This document shows, in pieces, positions 33,642 through 35,859 of a stretch of 35,859 bases of DNA; position 1 is the stretch's first letter; each line of letters starts with the position of its first letter. Source of the stretch: an uncultured Clostridia bacterium (GTDB lineage: Bacteria > Bacillota > Clostridia > TANB77 > CAG-508); contig CAKOXG010000011.1 of the NCBI GenBank assembly GCA_934130025.1, positions 1 to 35,859 of the forward strand. The letters are read 5' to 3'. A program made the translations under genes and the position numbers. A model generated the notes under the pieces. It searched no databases and was not told the origin of the DNA. It worked only from the letters and a program-made list of their open reading frames with translations.

Positions 33642-33839
33642 CTATTTAATCTGTATTTTTGTAATCTCATTTAGCTCATTTGCTCTTGTTTTACTTCTGC
33701 TCAATCCTGTCCAAGCAAAATAAGAAGAAACGAATTCTCCATACATACTCATTTCTTCTTCCATAGCTTCTCCCAAGTCATCCAACATTTTTCTATCGTT
33801 AAAAGACCTCTCTGATATTTTATTAATTTTATTTTTCAT
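33642..33839 (-). CDS. Small protein of unknown function (65 residues)
   Basis: I do not recognise this protein. It is highly charged, without a membrane helix: a basic first third (KNKINKISERSFNDRK), an acidic helix (LGEAMEEEMSMYGEF) and a small aromatic patch (VSSYFAWTGLSRSK). The AGAGGTG site at good distance from the ATG supports translation. It begins 46 bp after the HAD gene stop on the same strand and is probably co-transcribed with it. Confidence 0.55.
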   Translation of the reverse strand: MKNKINKISERSFNDRKMLDDLGEAMEEEMSMYGEFVSSYFAWTGLSRSKTRANELNEITKIQIK

Positions 33840-33885
33840 AAATGCACCTCTAATTTTTTATTTATTATGTGCATTCTTTCAATTT

Positions 33886-34755
33886 TTATAAGTACTTTTC
33901 AAGTATTTCTGCAACACCATCGTCATTATTAGTTGGTGCAACAACATCAGCAAATTTATGCATGTATTCTGCACTATTTCCCATTATTACACCCAATCCT
34001 GCATTTTCAATCATATCTTTATCATTCATATTATCTCCAATTGCAATTATTTCTTTAGGGTTTATTTTCAATCTGTCTGCAAGTTTCAAAATTGCAGCCC
34101 ATTTATTAACATCCTTACTTGTTATTTCGGTGTAATGATACTCTACCTTTATTTCTTCAGTTCCTGACGTTATTACTTTTCTTGCCATATGTTGTACATC
34201 TAAAACGTCAACATCATTTATTTTTCTTAATTTCTTTATTATACCACCAAATATTATGGCACTTTCGTCACATATTGTAATCTTTAAAATTCCTACACTT
34301 GGATTTTCTTCTACATATTTATAAATATTGGAGATTATCTTTATGTTTGTTTGCTTATCTTCAGTCATTTTCTTATTTTCATTATTATAAAATAAAATAT
34401 TATAATTTAAAGATTTAGAAATAGTAAGATTTTCCGTGTATAAGCAATAAAATATACTATTCTCCTCACATATTTTTATTATTTCCAAAACTTTTTGTCT
34501 TTCAATAAATTTATCGAATAAAATTTCATTATTTTTCACATTATATAAAAGAGAACCATTCCCACAAATCGCATAATTCGATGCACCTGCTTCAAGTGCA
34601 AAACTTCTTGCAGATTGCAATGGTCTTCCTGATGCAATAACTATTTCTACTCCTTTGCTCACTGCATTTTTTATTGCATTCTTGTTTCTTTCAGATATTT
34701 CTCCATAAGAATTTAATAATGTTCCATCTAAGTCAATTGTTACAAGTTTGTACAT
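33886..34755 (-). CDS. Cof-type HAD-IIB family phosphatase
   Basis: A haloacid-dehalogenase hydrolase of the Cof/YidA subgroup, usually acting on sugar phosphates or flavin phosphates. Motif I is TIDLDGTLLNSYG (residues 6-18, nucleophile Asp8), motif II is VIASGRPLQSAR, and motif IV is EIIAIGDNMNDKDMIENAG. The cap domain (about residues 80-200) is of the C2B kind and holds no diagnostic substrate motif. The 289-residue length is slightly above the usual 265-275. The ribosome site is weak. Substrate cannot be assigned. Confidence 0.92.
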   Translation of the reverse strand: MYKLVTIDLDGTLLNSYGEISERNKNAIKNAVSKGVEIVIASGRPLQSARSFALEAGASNYAICGNGSLLYNVKNNEILFDKFIERQKVLEIIKICEENSIFYCLYTENLTISKSLNYNILFYNNENKKMTEDKQTNIKIISNIYKYVEENPSVGILKITICDESAIIFGGIIKKLRKINDVDVLDVQHMARKVITSGTEEIKVEYHYTEITSKDVNKWAAILKLADRLKINPKEIIAIGDNMNDKDMIENAGLGVIMGNSAEYMHKFADVVAPTNNDDGVAEILEKYL

Positions 34756-34779
34756 ATTATTTTTCTGTATAATATAAAT

Positions 34780-34788
34780 ATTATACCA
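34780..34788 (-). promoter_or_regulatory. Extended -10 promoter of the HAD gene
   Basis: On the minus strand TGGTATAAT is an extended -10 element (TGn plus perfect TATAAT). No good -35 hexamer is at the expected distance. Predicted leader is about 18 nt. Confidence 0.5.
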
Positions 34789-35007
34789 TTATCCCCTTTC
34801 GTCATCATTTAAAATCGTATTATTCTTTTTATTATAACACAACTTTTTTTAAATAAAAATACTTATTTATATTTTTTTAGCTTAACCTGATTCATTTATT
34901 GTTTTAGTTTTTCACAATTTTATTATTTATATATACTTTTCTTTTTAAAATTAATTTTACATAAAATTTCCAGTTTATTTTTATAATTTTCGCGCAACCT
35001 ATATACT

Positions 35008-35028
35008 GAAAAAACAAATTGTTTTTTC
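35008..35028. repeat. 21-bp perfect inverted repeat upstream of the spore-protein gene
   Basis: GAAAAAACAA and TTGTTTTTTC flank a single A. The rest of the 34,789-35,052 gap is very AT-rich and shows no gene. The repeat could be an operator or a weak hairpin in the leader. No clear sigma-G or sigma-F promoter was recognised. Confidence 0.5.
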
Positions 35029-35066
35029 TTTAAATATAAACATTCACATTCTAGGAGGTGAAAATT

Positions 35067-35273
35067 ATGGCACATTCTTCAAGCAACAGCAATTACAAAG
35101 TAGTTCCAGAAGCAGCTGACGCATTAAACAAATTCAAATATGAAGTAGCAAGCGAAGTTGGAGTTAACTTAAAAGATGGATATAATGGTGATATATCTGC
35201 AAGAGATGCTGGTAGAGTAGGTGGAAACATGGTTAAGAAATTAATCCAACAAGCTGAAAGCCAAATGAAATAG
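35067..35273 (+). CDS. Alpha/beta-type small acid-soluble spore protein
   Basis: This protein coats and protects DNA in the dormant spore core against UV and heat. All family hallmarks fit into 68 residues: ALNKFKYEVASEVGVNLKDG, with the germination-protease cleavage region YEVASE, then YNGDISARDAGRVGGNMVKK and a short C-terminal tail. The perfect AGGAGGTG at 35053-35060 sets the ATG at 35067; a GTG at 35058 lies inside that site. Its codons favour GCA, AGA and GAA, like highly expressed genes of this genome. It is strong evidence that the organism sporulates. Expression in the forespore is expected from family knowledge. Confidence 0.96.
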   Translation: MAHSSSNSNYKVVPEAADALNKFKYEVASEVGVNLKDGYNGDISARDAGRVGGNMVKKLIQQAESQMK

Positions 35274-35450
35274 TTGTAGTTTTAGATTAGTTTGTTTTTA
35301 TTATAATTTAATTATAGTAATTTAGCCACAATGGTTAATAAGATTTAAAACTATTATTATTAGACAGGATTCTAAGTTTTGTTTTATATATTTTATTATT
35401 TGTTTTTTATAATTATAAGCATAATTATATGAAATGATAGTATGAAATAC

Positions 35451-35479
35451 ATAAGGCAGGATTTACTATCCTGCCTTAT
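35451..35479. terminator. Strong hairpin between convergent genes
   Basis: ATAAGGCAGGAT and ATCCTGCCTTAT are a perfect 12-bp stem around TTACT. It is the most stable hairpin in this end of the window but lacks a clean T run on either side. It lies between the spore-protein gene and the convergent GGGtGRT gene. Nothing else is evident in 35,274-35,538. Confidence 0.6.
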
Positions 35480-35538
35480 TAAATTCACTGTAAATTATGA
35501 TATTTCTAATATTTTATATTAAAATTTCTCATTTAATA

Positions 35539-35859
35539 TTATTTCATAGCTTCTTCTACAGCAACTGCAATTGAAACTGTAGCACCAACCATTGGGTTGT
35601 TACCCATTCCTATTAATCCCATCATATCAACATGGGCTGGTACTGATGAAGAACCTGCAAATTGTGCATCTGAGTGCATTCTACCCATAGTATCAGTCAT
35701 ACCATAAGAAGCTGGTCCTGCTGCCATGTTATCTGGATGTAATGTTCTTCCTGTTCCACCACCAGATGCAACTGAGAAGTATTTCTTTCCTTTTTCATAA
35801 CATTCTTTTTTGTATGTTCCAGCAACTGGATGTTGGAATCTTGTTGGGTTTGTAGAGTT
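35539..35859 (-). CDS. GGGtGRT protein, C-terminal part
   Basis: The frame enters from the right window edge and ends here, giving the last 106 residues. The translation contains SVASGGGTGRTLHPDNMAAG, which carries the motif the family is named for, followed by TDTMGRMHSDAQFAGSSSVP and MGLIGMGNNPMVGATVSIAV. GGGtGRT proteins are conserved, Gly- and Met-rich proteins found in many Clostridia and other anaerobes; their biochemical role is not established to my knowledge. Codon use is host-like. The internal ATG near 35727 is not the true start, since conserved sequence continues upstream in frame to the edge. Confidence 0.85.
   Translation of the reverse strand, partial: NSTNPTRFQHPVAGTYKKECYEKGKKYFSVASGGGTGRTLHPDNMAAGPASYGMTDTMGRMHSDAQFAGSSSVPAHVDMMGLIGMGNNPMVGATVSIAVAVEEAMK

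Noticed and set aside
1..35859. CRISPR arrays, tRNA/rRNA genes, insertion sequences or prophage
   Set aside because: No regularly spaced repeats, cloverleaf genes, transposase or phage structural genes were recognised on either strand; the lone XRE gene is not enough to call a prophage.

Overview
This AT-rich window (roughly 30% GC by eye) comes from a low-GC, endospore-forming Firmicute, most likely an uncultured gut-type member of the Clostridia. The evidence is an alpha/beta small acid-soluble spore protein, a complete ctsR-mcsA-mcsB-clpC operon with its CtsR operator, frequent GTG/TTG starts behind strong AGGAGG-type ribosome sites, GdpP, SpoVD/PBP2-like and GGGtGRT proteins. No tRNA, rRNA, insertion sequence or CRISPR array was seen. 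Most of the window is chromosomal housekeeping DNA with a few accessory islands.

Layout. 1-850: start of a pilin-like gene (minus strand), then an AT-rich gap that may encode a small RNA. 850-1800: rplU-rpmA with a promoter and structured leader; the usual prp (ysxB) gene between them is missing. 2027-3526: asnS on its own promoter. 3528-7965: mfd and a SpoU-type RNA methyltransferase (minus). 8020-8497: an isolated 121-codon gene with about 50% GC, carrying its own promoter and terminator. 8582-9712: cysteine desulfurase. 9782-14913: rplI-dnaB-tilS-ftsH-small membrane protein (minus). 15024-16025: decayed AMP-binding (acyl-CoA-synthetase-like) gene with a frameshift. 16022-18103: gdpP. 18130-20253: an operon for an Ig-like membrane protein and a receiver-GGDEF protein behind a candidate attenuator. 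20286-27078: a 1465-residue thioester-domain surface protein and a PASTA-bearing class B penicillin-binding protein, each with its own promoter. 27340-28535: XRE regulator and a short-chain dehydrogenase, convergent. 28588-33533: the ctsR operon (minus). 33642-34788: HAD phosphatase and a tiny gene. 35067-35859: spore protein and the C-terminal part of a GGGtGRT protein.

Themes. Two second-messenger proteins lie back to back: GdpP (c-di-AMP breakdown) and a GGDEF protein (c-di-GMP synthesis) co-transcribed with an exported Ig-like protein. Next to them are a thioester adhesin and a cell-wall transpeptidase, so 18-27 kb reads as a cell-surface neighbourhood. The 28.6-33.5 kb block is the protein quality-control operon, built around arginine phosphorylation and ClpC.

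The items most deserving follow-up are the compositional-outlier gene at 8092-8457, the leader RNA at 20143-20218, the thioester protein with its atypical anchor, and the frameshifted AMP-binding remnant. All functional calls are from reading motifs by eye; no database search was run.
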